Below, in pieces: positions 5,221 to 7,054 of a stretch of 7,054 nucleotides of DNA. Below the pieces are notes generated by a model. It saw only the letters and a list, made by a program, of their open reading frames with translations, was not told the origin of the DNA and made no database searches. The stretch is from JBIICS01 sp044238735 (GTDB taxonomy: Bacteria; Bacteroidota; Bacteroidia; UBA4408), in NCBI GenBank assembly GCA_044238735.1, contig JBIICS010000144.1:1-7054 (forward strand), given 5' to 3'. The translations under genes and the position numbers were made by a program. Numbering within the stretch: the stretch's first letter is position 1; each line of letters opens with the position of its first letter.

Positions 5221-5856
5221 ATGAATAAGAATTTAACACATGCTGCTATACTAAATTTAGAGTCACGAAAAAGAACTGCTCTCGTTAACTCGCTAAGCGG
5301 ATTTAAGAGTCTTAATTTAATTGGCTCAATATCCAAAACCGGAAATACCAACCTGGCTATATTTAACTCTGTATTTCATTTGGGTGCTAATCCACCGTTA
5401 ATGGGATTTATAATTAGACCCGATTCGGTTGAGCGGCATACTTTACAAAATATTATGGATACGGGTTATTATACCATAAATCATGTAAATGAATCCATAC
5501 ATGAAAAAGCACATCAAACAGCAGCCCGTTATCCATCTGATGTTTCAGAGTTTGATGCAGTTAAACTTACATCGGAATTTACAAATTCATTTATAGCACC
5601 ATATGTAAAAGAAAGTACCATAAAAATAGGATTACAATTTAAAGAAAGAATAGATATAACTTTAAACGGCACCAGTATTATTATTGGAGAGTTACAACAA
5701 CTTTATTTTCCGGAGAAATGCTGGAAAGATGATGGATATCTGGACATTGAAAAAGCCGGTACTATTGCCGGAAGCTCACTAGATGGATATCATCGCACTG
5801 CTTTAATTAATCGTTATTCTTATGCTAAGCCTGATAAAAAACTGGAGATAATTTAA
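5221..5856 (+). CDS. flavin reductase family protein (FMN-binding split barrel)
   Basis: This is a 211-residue protein related to the flavin reductase-like domain, in which FMN sits in a split beta-barrel and is reduced by NAD(P)H. The visible pattern matches a Bacteroidota-type subfamily: ALVNSLSGFKSLNLIGSIS (about 20-38), TNLAIFNSVFHLGANPPLMG (about 43-62), IIRPDSVERHTLQNI, YTINHVNESIHEKAHQTAAR, a SEF segment, and a final RYSYAKP. The SVFHLGANPP segment is where the family contacts flavin. It lies 15 bases after the SDR gene and 28 bases before the DUF2256 gene, so it is a member of the photolyase operon. A role in supplying reduced flavin to the photolyase, which works with fully reduced FAD, is plausible but inferred from position. 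No defects are seen. Confidence 0.87.
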   Translation: MNKNLTHAAILNLESRKRTALVNSLSGFKSLNLIGSISKTGNTNLAIFNSVFHLGANPPLMGFIIRPDSVERHTLQNIMDTGYYTINHVNESIHEKAHQTAARYPSDVSEFDAVKLTSEFTNSFIAPYVKESTIKIGLQFKERIDITLNGTSIIIGELQQLYFPEKCWKDDGYLDIEKAGTIAGSSLDGYHRTALINRYSYAKPDKKLEII

Positions 5857-5884
5857 TAAAATCAATGAGGTTATCCTTAAATAG

Positions 5885-6025
5885 ATGAAGGGAGTAAGCA
5901 AGCAAAATTTACCTTTTAAAATTTGTATAGTGTGCAAGAAACCGATGGTATGGAGAAAAAAATGGGAAAAGAATTGGGAACAAGTTATTTATTGTAGCGA
6001 AAGATGTCGAAAACAAAAGATGTAA
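5885..6025 (+). CDS. DUF2256 zinc-ribbon-like small protein
   Basis: This is a 46-residue protein. It shows KICIVCKKPMVWRKKWEKNW (about 12-31) followed by YCSERCRKQKM at the end. The paired cysteines Cys14, Cys17, Cys37 and Cys41 (CxxC ... CxxxC) and the WRKKWE...W core are the signature of DUF2256, which probably binds one zinc ion. The function is unknown. In my knowledge the family is often encoded next to bacterial photolyase/cryptochrome genes, and here it overlaps the photolyase start by 22 bases in another frame, which implies coupled translation. It may help the photolyase with cluster or DNA handling, but that is speculation. The ATG at 5885 is the natural start, because the frame upstream contributes no family residues. 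Confidence 0.9.
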   Translation: MKGVSKQNLPFKICIVCKKPMVWRKKWEKNWEQVIYCSERCRKQKM

Positions 6026-7054
6026 CTAAAAACACTTTGAGATTACTATTGGGCGATCAGCTCAATATCAATCATACCTGGTTTTCACAGACGGATGATA
6101 ATGTAACCTATGTATTGATGGAAGTTAGATCGGAAACAGATTACGTGAACCATCATATCCAAAAGTTACTTGGCTTTTTTGCTGCCATGCGCTCCTTTGC
6201 AAAAGAAATCGAACAACTAGGTCATCGAGTTATTTATTTAAAATTTAACGATAAATCGAACAAACAATCTTTTAATCAAAATATAATTCAATTAATTGAT
6301 AAATATAAATTCGCACACTTTCAATATATGGAGCCCGATGAATACAGGGTTGATAAAATACTGAAAGATTTGTGCAAGGAATTAACTATTACATCAAAAA
6401 TAGTTTCATCAGAACATTTTTATACTAGCCGATCCGAATTAACGGAACTATTTAAAGGAAAAAATAAATTTTTGATGGAGACTTTTTATCGCTATATGCG
6501 TAAAAAGCACAGCATACTTATGGATGGCGATCAACCTTTAAAAGGCAGATGGAACTTTGATGCGGAGAACCGAAAAAAATTACCTAAACAACATAAAGTA
6601 AAATCGCCTTTACTATTTAAACACAATTTAAGTGATTTATACCAAGATATTGTTAAAAGCAACATCAAACATATCGGTGGGGTAAATCCTTCAGAATTTA
6701 TTTGGCCTCTTAATCGTAAAGATTCTCTTCAATTACTTGAATTTTTTGTTAGTGATTGTTTACCATCATTTGGTTTGTATCAAGATGCAATGGCTCTCAA
6801 TCAATGGAGTTTATATCACTCCCGGCTATCTTTTGCACTTAATGTAAAGTTAATCTCCCCTCATGAGGTTATTGAAAAAGTAATAGAGGCTTATTATAAA
6901 TCATCTGAGAATATTGATTTTGCTCAGATAGAAGGTTTTGTTAGACAAATATTGGGCTGGCGCGAGTACATGAGAGGTATTTATTGGAATCAGATGCCCG
7001 GTTATGAGAATTTAAATTTCTTCAATCATCAAAATAAATTACCCGAATGGTATT
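6004..7054 (+). CDS. cryptochrome/photolyase of the bacterial iron-sulfur class (PhrB-like), 3' end missing
   Basis: 350 residues are visible of an expected roughly 500; the frame is open at the window edge. The fragment starts with TLRLLLGDQLNINHTWF and continues with YVNHHIQKLLGFFAAMRSFA (47-66), MEPDEYRVDKIL (109-120), METFYRYMRKKHSILMDG (158-175), GRWNFDAENRKKLP (181-194), FGLYQDAMALNQWSLYHSRL (from 256) and EGFVRQILGWREYMRGIYW (310-328). These blocks identify the 'photolyase-related' FeS-BCP family, whose characterised members repair (6-4) photoproducts using FAD, a 6,7-dimethyl-8-ribityllumazine antenna and a [4Fe-4S] cluster. By comparison with PhrB, the four cluster cysteines should lie just past the visible end, so iron-sulfur binding cannot be confirmed here. 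The ATG at 6004 lies inside the DUF2256 gene, giving a 22-base overlap; TTG at 6037 is a less likely start. A role in light-driven DNA repair rather than signalling is inferred. Confidence 0.93.
   Translation, partial: MSKTKDVTKNTLRLLLGDQLNINHTWFSQTDDNVTYVLMEVRSETDYVNHHIQKLLGFFAAMRSFAKEIEQLGHRVIYLKFNDKSNKQSFNQNIIQLIDKYKFAHFQYMEPDEYRVDKILKDLCKELTITSKIVSSEHFYTSRSELTELFKGKNKFLMETFYRYMRKKHSILMDGDQPLKGRWNFDAENRKKLPKQHKVKSPLLFKHNLSDLYQDIVKSNIKHIGGVNPSEFIWPLNRKDSLQLLEFFVSDCLPSFGLYQDAMALNQWSLYHSRLSFALNVKLISPHEVIEKVIEAYYKSSENIDFAQIEGFVRQILGWREYMRGIYWNQMPGYENLNFFNHQNKLPEWY

Noticed and set aside
5142..5351. A minus-strand frame across the junction of the SDR and flavin reductase genes.
   Set aside because: It is antisense to the ends of two well-supported genes and has no motif.
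1..7054. tRNA or rRNA genes, CRISPR arrays, insertion sequences or phage attachment sites.
   Set aside because: I saw no cloverleaf-like sequence, no regularly spaced repeats, no transposase or integrase motifs and no terminal inverted or direct repeats.

Overview
The window is AT-rich and tightly packed, mostly on the + strand. It most likely comes from a member of the Bacteroidota. This rests on several points: an isocitrate dehydrogenase C-terminus of the long bacterial type, a small Bacteroidota-style hypothetical protein, an HxlR regulator of the 'VEFVMDRIG..WKMLILW' kind, a flavin reductase subfamily common in that phylum, and a general lack of strong Shine-Dalgarno sequences. The phylum call is inference from protein style; nothing in the window gives a species.

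Layout. (1) 1-1468: the last 85 residues of an NADP-type isocitrate dehydrogenase, a small coiled-coil-like hypothetical protein, and a DUF6671 protein with C-terminal zinc-ribbon cysteines that appears to start at TTG. AT-rich inverted repeats at 1485-1575 probably end transcription there. (2) 1609-1953, minus strand: an HxlR-family regulator broken by two in-frame stop codons, with its usual Cys-Pro motif missing. (3) 1954-2497: about 540 bases with no convincing gene, but with overlapping open + strand stretches that may be decayed coding sequence. (4) 2498-4315: an OsmC-like peroxidase, an F420-dependent-reductase-like NAD(P)-binding protein and a carbonyl-reductase-like SDR, all co-directional and running away from the HxlR gene. 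The SDR has one in-frame TAG but is otherwise intact. The arrangement looks like a redox or electrophile-stress operon under a divergent HxlR switch, in which the switch and the last enzyme are damaged. (5) 4525-7054: a photolyase cassette made of an SDR without its catalytic tyrosine, an FMN-binding flavin reductase, a 46-residue DUF2256 zinc-ribbon protein overlapping the next start by 22 bases, and a photolyase of the bacterial iron-sulfur (PhrB/FeS-BCP) class cut by the window end.

The most interesting items are the compact photolyase cassette with its tyrosine-less SDR, and the nonsense codons in both the regulator and the last gene of the OsmC operon. All recognised genes end in TAA or TGA, so TAG occurs only inside the two broken genes. 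The extra in-frame TAA in the HxlR gene argues for gene decay rather than stop-codon reassignment. No tRNA, rRNA, CRISPR array or insertion sequence was recognised.
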